Of a stretch of 8,118 bases of DNA, positions 1 to 7,540 are shown in pieces. How positions within the stretch are numbered: the first letter of the stretch is position 1; each line of letters opens with the position of its first letter. Both the position numbers and the translations under genes were made by a program. The DNA comes from an uncultured Collinsella sp. (GTDB lineage: Bacteria > Actinomycetota > Coriobacteriia > Coriobacteriales > Coriobacteriaceae). The notes under the pieces were generated by a model. The model had not been told where the DNA came from and did not search any database. It worked only from the letters and a program-made list of their open reading frames with translations. The stretch is taken from assembly GCA_902478875.1 (NCBI GenBank), contig CABSMZ010000084.1, positions 1 through 8,118 of the forward strand, read 5' to 3'.

Positions 1-18
1 CGTAGCGGGTGGTTTAAA

Positions 19-39
19 GCTGGCCGCTGCGCGGCCAGC
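19..39 (-). other. GC-rich hairpin at left edge
   Basis: A perfect 9-bp inverted repeat (GCTGGCCGC, 3-nt loop, GCGGCCAGC). Read on the minus strand it is followed by TTTAAA, so it could be a weak second terminator behind the one at 53-85, or the edge of something outside the window. The T-run is too short to call it a terminator with confidence. No coding sequence is convincing in positions 1-60. Confidence 0.4.
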
Positions 40-52
40 AGACTAAAGTCTT

Positions 53-85
53 GAAAAAGAAGCCGCCCCAATAAAAAGGGGCGGC
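53..85 (-). terminator. Rho-independent terminator (minus strand)
   Basis: An 8-bp perfect stem (GCCGCCCC at 62-69, GGGGCGGC at 78-85) with an 8-nt A/T loop. On the minus strand it is followed by TTCTTTTT. This is a classic intrinsic terminator. It lies about 150 bp past the hydratase stop codon and is the best candidate for ending that transcript. On the plus strand there is no T-run after the stem, so it acts in one direction only. Confidence 0.8.
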
Positions 86-142
86 ATCAAGTAAGTCTAT
101 TTATTAGCGTCCCCCAAGACCCAACGAGAACGCAGAAATGTA

Positions 143-216
143 GCCCGGGGCTTACCCTTTCCCGAACGCGACCCTCGCGAAGCGCGTGAGCGAGCGGGAA
201 AGGGTAAGCCCCGGGC
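143..216. repeat. 22-bp perfect inverted repeat with structured loop
   Basis: The arms at 143-164 and 195-216 are perfectly complementary over 22 bp (starting GCCCGGGGCTTACCC). They enclose a 30-nt loop that can fold again: ACGCG (166-170) with CGCGT (183-187), or alternatively CTCGC (174-178) with GCGAG (190-194). It begins 15 nt after the hydratase stop codon. There is no T-run on either side, so it does not look like an ordinary intrinsic terminator. A REP-type palindrome or an mRNA 3'-end stabiliser in the hydratase transcript are the likeliest explanations; both are inference. Confidence 0.7.
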
Positions 217-231
217 GGACAATTAAGTGCG

Positions 232-2532
232 TTACTCGGCAGCGGCCTTGAACTTGTTGTAGTTGATGAGGCAGCCGGCCTTGACGATGGCACGCTCCTC
301 GGCCGTCATATCGGCAATGTAGAGCTCAATCTGCTCGACCGCACCGTCGGCGCGCACCACGTAGGCGGCGATGTTCTTGAGGTCGCCATCGAGCGCGGCA
401 CGGATACCCGGCACAAAGACGTAGTCGCCCACCTCAAAGTTGGGCTCCGTCTCCATCTGGAAGGGCACCATGCCCCAGTTCATCACGTTGGAGCGATAGC
501 GCTTGGTGGCGTACTCGTGAACGATGTTGGCTAGGCCGCCGATCACGCGCTGGCAGCTCGCGGCCTGCTCGCGAGCGGAACCGTCACCGGGCTTCTTGGC
601 ATAGAGCATGGAGCCGTATTCTGTCGCCTTGGCATCGGCCGCGACGCCCGCGCCCGCCAGTGCCTCAAACACGCCGGCAAGCTCGGCATCGAGCGCCGCC
701 AGGTCGCCCGCGGACTCGCCAGCAACGCGGCGCTTCTCCACGGCGTCGACCTCCTTGGAACGGCCCACGTAGGCCGGGTCGCGGCGGCTGAGCGTAAACT
801 CGGCCAGGCCCAGCGGATTGGAGCGGAAGGAGCTCGTCTCCCCCGAGGGAATGAGCTCGTCGGTCGTGGTGACCGGGTCCATGATCTTGGAACACACCTT
901 GAGCAGGATGTCGTCGCCGAGCGGCTCCATCGCGGGCCACGGCTTGATGTTGGGACCCTCGACCAGCTCGTCGGCAGGCTCCGCCTTGCCAAAGCCCCAG
1001 TACACGCGCTTCTTGTACGGCGCGTCGTCGAAGGTGTACTCGCAAGCCTCGTCCCAGGTGTCCTCGGGCAGGTCGGTCGCCGGCGTCAGGATGCCGCCGT
1101 TGGCAGCCGTCGCCGCAATGGAACGGGCGTCCATCAGAGCCACGGCGCTCAGCTGGCCATTGCCCGGCTTGGAGCCCTCGCGGTTGGGGAAGTTGCGCGT
1201 AGTGTGGCGGATCGACAGGCCGTTGTTGGCGGGCGCGTCGCCGGCACCGAAGCACGGGCCGCAGAATGCCGTGCGCACGATCGCGCCGGCCTCCATAAGG
1301 TCGTAGATATAGCCGCGGCGTGTAAGCTCGAGTGCCACGGGCTGGCTCGTGGGATAGACCGACAGCGAGAACTCGCCGCAGCCGGTGTTGGCGCCCTTGA
1401 GCACGCGGGCAGCCTGGACCACGGAGTCGTAGTTGCCGCCCGAGCAGCCGGCGATAACGCCCTGCTGCACGTGCAGCTTGCCGTCGACGATCTTGTCGAG
1501 CAGGCTAAAGTGCGTCTTGCCCTCGCCGATCTTAGCGGCCTCGAGCTCCACCTCGTGAAGGATGTCCTCGAGGTTCTCGTTGAGCTCGTCAATCTCAAAG
1601 CCGTTGGAAGGATGGAACGGCAGCGCAATCATGGGCTTGATGCTCGACAAGTCGACCTCGACGCAGCCGTCGTAGTAGGCAACATCGGCAGGCTTGAGCT
1701 CGCGGTAGTCGTCGCCGCGGCCGTGCATGGCCAGGAATGCGTGCGTGTCCTCGTCGGTGGCCCAGATGCTCGACAGACAGGTGGTCTCGGTGGTCATGAC
1801 GTCGACGCCGTTGCGGTAGTCGGTCGTCATGCTCGCGATGCCGGGGCCCACAAACTCCATGACCTTGTTCTTGACGTAGCCCTTGGCAAAGACAGCGCGG
1901 ATGATGGCGAGCGCCACATCGTGCGGGCCGACGCCGGGGCGCGGGGCACCCGTGAGGTAGATGGCGACGACGCCGGGATAGGCGACGTCGTAGGTGTCGC
2001 GCAGCAGTTGCTTTGCCAGCTCGCCGCCGCCCTCGCCCACGGCCATAGTGCCCAGAGCGCCGTAGCGGGTGTGCGAGTCGGAACCCAGGATCATCTTGCC
2101 GCAGCCCGCGAAGTTCTCACGCATAAAGGAGTGGATAACGGCGATATGCGGCGGAACGAAGATGCCACCGTACTTCTTTGCGGCCGAGAGGCCAAAGACG
2201 TGGTCGTCCTCGTTGATGGTGCCGCCCACGGCGCACAGCGAATTATGGCAGTTGGTGAGCACGTAAGGCAGCGGGAACTGCTCCATGCCCGAGGCGCGCG
2301 CCGTCTGGATGATGCCGACAAAGGTGATGTCGTGGCTCGCCATGGCGTCGAAGCGAATCTTGAGTGCCTCGGGATCTCCGGACGTATTGTGTGCCTGGAG
2401 GATCGAATACGCGATGGTGCCGCGCTTGGCATCCTCGGGCGTCTGCGTAATACCGCGCTCGGCAGCCTCGGCCGCAGGCACAACCTCGCTGCCGCCGCGC
2501 AGGTAGATGCCGTCCTCGTACAGCTTGACCAT
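232..2532 (-). CDS. Aconitase-superfamily hydratase (766 aa)
   Basis: A cytoplasmic [4Fe-4S] hydro-lyase of the aconitase superfamily. Family members isomerise citrate-like acids by dehydration and rehydration. Three cluster cysteines are visible: Cys363 (AGCSGG), and Cys424 and Cys427 (FCGPCFGAG). The SDSHT motif at 151-155, the arginine pair of TRNFPNR (Arg446, Arg451), TTTDELIPSG near 555-564 at the start of the swivelling domain, and GDGSAREQAA (649-658) match aconitase active-site motifs. The start is placed at the Met beginning MVKLYEDGIYLRGG, which has GGGAGA about 5 nt upstream; an in-frame Met 18 codons further upstream lies over the probable promoter and lacks a good site. By eye, the Asp-His pair of aconitase is Cys95-His96 here and one active-site Ser is Ala653. 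This may therefore be a hydratase of the poorly characterised YbhJ-like type rather than the TCA-cycle enzyme. Family membership is secure; substrate is not. Confidence 0.9.
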   Translation of the reverse strand: MVKLYEDGIYLRGGSEVVPAAEAAERGITQTPEDAKRGTIAYSILQAHNTSGDPEALKIRFDAMASHDITFVGIIQTARASGMEQFPLPYVLTNCHNSLCAVGGTINEDDHVFGLSAAKKYGGIFVPPHIAVIHSFMRENFAGCGKMILGSDSHTRYGALGTMAVGEGGGELAKQLLRDTYDVAYPGVVAIYLTGAPRPGVGPHDVALAIIRAVFAKGYVKNKVMEFVGPGIASMTTDYRNGVDVMTTETTCLSSIWATDEDTHAFLAMHGRGDDYRELKPADVAYYDGCVEVDLSSIKPMIALPFHPSNGFEIDELNENLEDILHEVELEAAKIGEGKTHFSLLDKIVDGKLHVQQGVIAGCSGGNYDSVVQAARVLKGANTGCGEFSLSVYPTSQPVALELTRRGYIYDLMEAGAIVRTAFCGPCFGAGDAPANNGLSIRHTTRNFPNREGSKPGNGQLSAVALMDARSIAATAANGGILTPATDLPEDTWDEACEYTFDDAPYKKRVYWGFGKAEPADELVEGPNIKPWPAMEPLGDDILLKVCSKIMDPVTTTDELIPSGETSSFRSNPLGLAEFTLSRRDPAYVGRSKEVDAVEKRRVAGESAGDLAALDAELAGVFEALAGAGVAADAKATEYGSMLYAKKPGDGSAREQAASCQRVIGGLANIVHEYATKRYRSNVMNWGMVPFQMETEPNFEVGDYVFVPGIRAALDGDLKNIAAYVVRADGAVEQIELYIADMTAEERAIVKAGCLINYNKFKAAAE

Positions 2533-2547
2533 ACTGTCTCCCACTCT

Positions 2548-2565
2548 GCCCAAAACGATTTGGGC
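2548..2565 (-). promoter_or_regulatory. Leader hairpin before the hydratase RBS
   Basis: A perfect 7-bp stem (GCCCAAA / TTTGGGC) with a 4-nt loop, directly upstream of the GGGAGA ribosome binding site of the hydratase. If the promoter at 2570-2597 is right, it forms almost the very 5' end of the mRNA. That position is typical of a 5' stabilising stem. Its loop does not match the CAGUG loop of eukaryotic iron-responsive elements. Confidence 0.45.
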
Positions 2566-2569
2566 GCAT

Positions 2570-2597
2570 AGCATACATTCGTTCAATATCGTGCCAT
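2570..2597 (-). promoter_or_regulatory. Candidate promoter of the hydratase gene
   Basis: On the minus strand ATGGCA (2592-2597) is separated by 16 bp from TATGCT (2570-2575). These match the sigma-70 consensus at 4 of 6 and 4 of 6 positions. It would start transcription about 30 nt before the chosen start codon and supports that start over the more upstream Met. The match is modest. Confidence 0.35.
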
Positions 2598-2663
2598 AGA
2601 ACGGTTGCGAGTGGGTTACGAATCTGCACGTTCACTTTATCTCAGTAAAGCAAAGAACGAGTT

Positions 2664-2803
2664 GGGTGCCGGGGGCAGACTTAGACGCCGAAATGACGAG
2701 AGTGGATAATCTCCCACTTTGAGCCTGCAAACAGGCCAAAAACGGGAGATTATCCACTCTCATTCTGCGGGCACTCATTTAAGTCTGTCCCCAATGAGTG
2801 CCC
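2664..2803. repeat. Nested palindromic element (possible MITE/REP-like)
   Basis: Three inverted repeats lie within 140 bp. A pair of 13-nt arms, GGGGGCAGACTTA (2671-2683) and its complement at 2780-2792, differs at one base. An 18-bp perfect pair (GAGAGTGGATAATCTCCC, 2698-2715 and 2744-2761) has an inner GCCTG/CAGGC stem (2723-2727/2732-2736) in its loop. An 11-bp perfect pair, GGGCACTCATT/AATGAGTGCCC, lies at 2769-2779 and 2793-2803. It sits between hspR and the hydratase, with no protein-coding potential. The AAGTCTGTCCCC arm resembles what I recall of the ends of REP-type elements linked to Y1 transposases; that link is a memory-based inference. It may also help end the hspR transcript, although no T-run is present. 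Confidence 0.6.
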
Positions 2804-2819
2804 GGCAGCGTCGGCGGAG

Positions 2820-3236
2820 CTATAGGTCGCTACCCGTACCTAGCAGCTTGCGCATGACTTGCTCGGGGTTAACCGAGCCGTCGCGCGGGGCAAGGGCGGT
2901 GATCTTCTTCTGCATCTTGTACTCGTGCAGCTCATCCTCGAGTTGGCGTACGCGGGCACGGAGCTTCTCGTTCTCGCGCTCGCGTTCCTCGGCGCGCTCC
3001 TTCATATCGAGGATACGCACCACACCGGCAAGGTTGATGCCCTCGTCGGTCAGTTGATTGATGAGTTCCAGGCGCTCGATATCGGCACGCGAATACAGGC
3101 GCGTATTACCGCCCGAGCGCTGAGGATTCACCAGGCCCTTGGACTCGTAGACGCGCAGAGTCTGCGGGTGCATGCCGGTCAGCTCGGCCGCCACGCTGAT
3201 CATGTACAGCGGTTTGTTCCTATTGTCCTCGGCCAT
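2820..3236 (-). CDS. hspR: HspR, MerR-family heat-shock repressor
   Basis: Transcriptional repressor of the dnaK operon. Residues 10-50 form the MerR winged helix-turn-helix (LYMISVAAELTGMHPQTLRVY, split here as LYMISVAAELTG then MHPQTLRVYESKGLVNP), with the SGGNTRLYS wing following. Residues about 80-112 are a highly charged coiled coil (ERERENEKLRARVRQLEDEL) as in MerR dimers. The 138-residue length is usual for HspR. It is the last gene of the operon, 72 bp after dnaJ, as in other Actinomycetota, where HspR represses its own operon and uses DnaK as co-repressor. Start ATG has AAGGGG and AGGT just upstream. Family assignment is firm from both sequence and context; autoregulation is inferred from the family. 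Confidence 0.95.
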   Translation of the reverse strand: MAEDNRNKPLYMISVAAELTGMHPQTLRVYESKGLVNPQRSGGNTRLYSRADIERLELINQLTDEGINLAGVVRILDMKERAEERERENEKLRARVRQLEDELHEYKMQKKITALAPRDGSVNPEQVMRKLLGTGSDL

Positions 3237-3276
3237 GCTACCTGACCCCTTTCCGTCTCGTTATCGTCCATCATAA

Positions 3277-3292
3277 GCCCGCGGGCGCGGGC
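3277..3292 (-). other. GC-rich hairpin between dnaJ and hspR
   Basis: A 6-bp GCCCGC/GCGGGC stem with a 4-nt loop lies in the 72-bp gap between dnaJ and hspR. On the minus strand it is followed only by TTATG, so it is not a convincing terminator. It could slow polymerase or mark an mRNA processing site. Its short length in GC-rich DNA means it may be chance. Confidence 0.25.
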
Positions 3293-3308
3293 GTGCGCCA
3301 CGACCGCC

Positions 3309-4274
3309 CTAGTACGTCGCCTTGTAACGGTTGACCTTCTCGCGATAGTCGCGCGTGTCGGCCTCGCGCAGCTTGGTCATGGCATCGCGCTCGTCATCGG
3401 ATAGGTTCGTGGGGACCTGCACCTTGATCTCGACGAGCAGCGCGCCCGTACGGCCACGGTGCTTAACGTCGGGCGCTCCCATCTCCTTAAAGCGGAACTT
3501 CTTGCCCGTCTGGGTACCCGCGGGCACTTTCAAACGGACCGTCGCACCGCCGGGCGTAGGCACGTCCACCGTGCAGCCGAGCGCCGCCTCGTAGACCGAG
3601 ACCGGTACCTCCATGGTCACGTCGGCACCTTTACGCTTAAACAGCGGGTGCTCCTCCACATGCGTGGTCACGACCAGGTCGCCGCGCTCGCCGCCGGCAA
3701 CGCCATACTCGCCGCGACGCTTGTAGCGTAGCTTGCCGCCGTCGACCGCGCCCGCGGGCACCGAGACCGTGATGGTCTGCTGCTCGCCTGTCGAGGGAAT
3801 GCGATAGGTGACCTTGTGCGTCACGCCGCGAAACGCGTCCTCGGCCGTCACATCGACGGTCAGCGACAGGTCGCCGCCCTTGCGAGCACGGCTGCGACCC
3901 GCGCCGGCACCGGCAGCGCCCGCAGCCCCGGCAAAGCCCGAGCCCCAATCGCTGCCCCAGGCGCCGTTGCCGCTAAAGATGCTGTCGAAGATGTCGCCCC
4001 AGCCGCTGGCACCCGCGCCGGCACCGTAGCCGCCGCCATACGCGCCGCCCGCGCCCGGCATGCCGCCAAACATGAGCATCTGGTCGTACTCTTTGCGCTT
4101 CTTCTCGTCCGAAAGCGTCTCGTAGGCCTCGCTGATCTCCTTGAACTTGGCCTCGTCACCGCCGGCATCGGGGTGATATTTTTGCGCGAGCTTGCGAAAC
4201 GCGCTCTTGATCTCTTTGTCGGAGGCGCTCTTGGATACGCCCAGGATGTCATAGAAGGTTTTGCCTGCAGCCAT
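3309..4274 (-). CDS. dnaJ: DnaJ/CbpA-type J-domain co-chaperone without zinc finger
   Basis: Hsp40 partner that delivers substrates to DnaK and stimulates its ATPase. The J domain covers residues 6-66 with the HPD motif at 34-36. A Gly/Ala-rich linker runs from about 70 to 130, with a DIFDSIF segment at 94-100 as in DnaJ G/F regions. The C-terminal substrate-binding domains follow from about 135, with VPAG (172-175, 250-253) and the GDLVV stretch (198-202). The four CxxCxGxG zinc-finger repeats of class I DnaJ are absent; the protein has one cysteine (234). At 321 residues it matches class II (CbpA-like) proteins. Start ATG is preceded by GGAGAGGAG at good spacing. It follows grpE after a 107-bp gap that contains a strong hairpin. 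The gene symbol reflects operon position; cbpA would be equally defensible. Confidence 0.93.
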   Translation of the reverse strand: MAAGKTFYDILGVSKSASDKEIKSAFRKLAQKYHPDAGGDEAKFKEISEAYETLSDEKKRKEYDQMLMFGGMPGAGGAYGGGYGAGAGASGWGDIFDSIFSGNGAWGSDWGSGFAGAAGAAGAGAGRSRARKGGDLSLTVDVTAEDAFRGVTHKVTYRIPSTGEQQTITVSVPAGAVDGGKLRYKRRGEYGVAGGERGDLVVTTHVEEHPLFKRKGADVTMEVPVSVYEAALGCTVDVPTPGGATVRLKVPAGTQTGKKFRFKEMGAPDVKHRGRTGALLVEIKVQVPTNLSDDERDAMTKLREADTRDYREKVNRYKATY

Positions 4275-4346
4275 CGTAGCTCCTCTCCTGTTTCATCCGT
4301 CGCCCAGCGGGCGGCGGTTCATGCTTTCATATGGCACTAGGCCAGA

Positions 4347-4376
4347 AAGGGCCCCGGGTGTTGCCCCGGGGCCCTT
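4347..4376 (-). terminator. 12-bp hairpin after grpE: partial terminator or processing site
   Basis: A perfect 12-bp stem (AAGGGCCCCGGG, 4347-4358, with its complement at 4365-4376) and a 6-nt loop, starting 5 nt after the grpE stop codon. On the minus strand it is followed by TCTGG after a short T stretch at the stem base, so the U-tract is weak. It is a likely partial terminator or 3'-end stabiliser that would set dnaJ-hspR levels below dnaK-grpE; this effect is inferred. Confidence 0.55.
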
Positions 4377-4381
4377 CTCAA

Positions 4382-5224
4382 TTACTCCTCGGTGCTCTCG
4401 GCCGTATCGGCCGCAGCATCCTCGGGCGCCGCTTCGGGCTCCGGTGCGGGGCGCTTCTCGCCACCGTAGGTCACCGTCACCATCGCGGAACGCAGGATGC
4501 GGTCCGCCATGCGGTAGCCCTTCTGGTACACGTCGTTGACGGTCTCGTCGTACTGCGATGCGTCCTCGACGCGACCCACAGCCTGATGCTCGAGCGGATC
4601 AAACGCTTCGCCCTTGGGGTCGATGGGCTCAACGCCCTCATGCGCAAACACGTCGAGCAGCTTGGCATGCACCGCGTCGACGCCGTCGACGAACTGCTTA
4701 AAGTCGTCGGCAAGCTCCTGACTGCGGGCGTGGTCGATCGCACGCTCGATATCGTCGACCACCGGCAGCAGCGCAGTGACGAGCTTCTCGGTCGCGCGCT
4801 CGCGCTCGGCGATACGCTCGTTGGCGGTGCGGCGACGGAAGTTCTCCCAGTCGGCCTGCAGACGGGCGGTGCGCTCGGTGGCGTCCTTTGCCTTGTCCTC
4901 GGCGGCCTTCTGAGCCTCTGCCGCAGCATCGAGCTCGTTGCGCACGTCGGCAAGCTCTTTCTGAGCCTGCTCGAACTTGAGCTTAAAGTCGTTGTCGGCG
5001 GCTTCCTCACCGGCGCGGATAGCGGCTTCCACCATCTCGTCCTCGGTCATCGTCGCCTCCTTGTTGGAATCCTCTACTTGGTTCTCGGCAGCCTCGGCGG
5101 CCGGGGCCTCGTTGGCCTCGGTAACGTCTGCGGCCTCTACGGGAATCTTCACGTCCTTCTCCTCAGAGTCAACGGGGGCGGCACCAACGGCGGCCGCCTC
5201 CGTGCGAGCTTTACGAGCGGACAT
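4382..5224 (-). CDS. grpE: GrpE, nucleotide exchange factor of DnaK
   Basis: Promotes ADP release from DnaK and acts as a thermosensor through its long paired helices. Residues about 78-150 form the coiled-coil region (KLKFEQAQKELADVRNEL, then RLQADWENFRRR at 121-132, typical of GrpE). The beta domain follows, with GVEPIDPKGEAFDPLEHQAV (197-216) and the signature GYRMADRILRSAMVTV (236-251). At 280 residues it is longer than usual because of an acidic, Ala/Glu-rich N-terminal tail (1-75) and an acidic C-terminal tail (260-280). Its ATG lies 2 nt after the dnaK stop; the site GAGGA is inside the dnaK 3' end, so translation is probably coupled. Met59 has a perfect AAGGAGG 5 nt upstream and could be a second or the true start. 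Confidence 0.95.
   Translation of the reverse strand: MSARKARTEAAAVGAAPVDSEEKDVKIPVEAADVTEANEAPAAEAAENQVEDSNKEATMTEDEMVEAAIRAGEEAADNDFKLKFEQAQKELADVRNELDAAAEAQKAAEDKAKDATERTARLQADWENFRRRTANERIAERERATEKLVTALLPVVDDIERAIDHARSQELADDFKQFVDGVDAVHAKLLDVFAHEGVEPIDPKGEAFDPLEHQAVGRVEDASQYDETVNDVYQKGYRMADRILRSAMVTVTYGGEKRPAPEPEAAPEDAAADTAESTEE
5048..5062 (-). promoter_or_regulatory. Strong internal Shine-Dalgarno and ATG inside grpE
   Basis: On the minus strand AAGGAGG, a 5-nt spacer and ATG (codon 59 of grpE, in frame). This match to the anti-Shine-Dalgarno is better than that of the annotated start (GAGGA, 9 nt spacing). A product from here would be 222 residues, close to the usual GrpE size, and would lack the acidic N-terminal tail. 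Translation from this site is an inference. Confidence 0.45.
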
Positions 5225-5226
5225 GA

Positions 5227-7119
<1,893 letters not shown>

Positions 7120-7147
7120 TAGAAATTCCCTCTCTCTTGTGCGTTTG

Positions 7148-7175
7148 CACCGACTCGGCGGTCTGCCGAGCGGTG
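7148..7175 (-). promoter_or_regulatory. Hairpin in the dnaK 5' leader
   Basis: CACCG and CTCGGC (7148-7159) pair with GCCGAG and CGGTG (7165-7175): 11 base pairs interrupted by a single bulged A, with a 5-nt loop. It ends about 28 nt before the dnaK start codon and just before the ribosome binding site. There is no U-run, so it is not an intrinsic terminator. It may stabilise the mRNA 5' region or modulate translation; the stem does not cover the ribosome binding site, which argues against a simple RNA thermometer. Confidence 0.5.
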
Positions 7176-7198
7176 TTTCGGCTTGTCTTTCAGGATGT

Positions 7199-7320
7199 AG
7201 TGTATCCCCTTATGGGCCGGAATATACAAAATCTAAGTCAATTCATATAAGATTTCTTATTGCCGAGAGTTTAGGTTCTTAAATGCGCAGGTAGATGCGC
7301 TGATTGAGTTCTCGGCAAAT
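7199..7320 (-). promoter_or_regulatory. dnaK operon promoter/operator region (candidate)
   Basis: The AT-rich segment 7221-7260 stands out from the GC-rich surroundings and is the likely control region. Possible -10 elements on the minus strand are TACACT (7199-7204) and TATATT (7221-7226), but neither has a good -35 at standard spacing; TTGACT (7236-7241) lacks a matching -10. An inverted repeat AAATCT/AGATTT (7229-7234/7250-7255) flanks it, and a 9-bp pair TTGCCGAGA/TCTCGGCAA (7260-7268/7310-7318) lies upstream with an inner GCGCA/TGCGC stem. TTGAGT (7304-7309) matches half of the HspR operator HAIR (CTTGAGT-N7-ACTCAAG), but the other half is missing, and no CIRCE is seen. The exact promoter cannot be fixed by eye. 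Confidence 0.4.
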
Positions 7321-7378
7321 CTATCGAGATCTATGTAGAGATGGCTGAGGTTTGCGTCCGGGGGGTGCCTGGGGCCGC

Positions 7379-7496
7379 CTTGCGGAAAGCTCGTCCCGTT
7401 TTGAGAGCTGATACTGGCTCGCATTTTCCGCTAGCGGGCCTAACCGGAAACTGCAACCCGTTTTTCGACAAAATAATGGGATGCGGTTTCCGCAAG
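7379..7496. repeat. Double-hairpin repeat built on CGGAAA-N6-CCC
   Basis: Four related copies occur in 118 bp. CGGAAA-N6-CCCGTTTT appears directly at 7383-7402 and 7445-7464. Inverted copies follow each one: CGGAAA-N6-GCC (complement of 7416-7430) and CGGAAA-N6-CCC (complement of 7478-7492). The second pair makes a nearly perfect 15-bp stem (7445-7459 with 7478-7492; one wobble, one mismatch). The outermost arms CTTGCGGAAA (7379-7388) and TTTCCGCAAG (7487-7496) are also complementary over 10 bp, and CCGCTAGCGG (7428-7437) is a perfect palindrome. This looks like a pair of REP-type hairpins in a non-coding gap. The segment 7321-7378 to its left holds nothing I recognise. Confidence 0.6.
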
Positions 7497-7540
7497 CACG
7501 TTCAATCGCCCTATATTTCAAGTCACCTTTAGCTAACATT

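Noticed and set aside
87..293. A 68-codon minus-strand frame at the hydratase 3' end.
   Set aside because: It overlaps the real gene out of frame and crosses the 22-bp palindrome; Ser/Pro/Arg-rich translation looks random.
1204..2571. A 455-codon open frame on the plus strand opposite the hydratase.
   Set aside because: It mirrors GC-rich codon usage of the real gene; its translation is low-complexity Ala/Val/Asp/His-rich and has no known motif.
2533..2586. Upstream in-frame Met extending the hydratase by 18 residues.
   Set aside because: The extension covers the candidate promoter and leader hairpin and lacks a good ribosome binding site, whereas the Met at 2532 has GGGAGA at proper spacing.
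7120..7320. CIRCE element (TTAGCACTC-N9-GAGTGCTAA) upstream of dnaK.
   Set aside because: I looked for it on both strands and found no match, in keeping with HspR rather than HrcA control of this operon.
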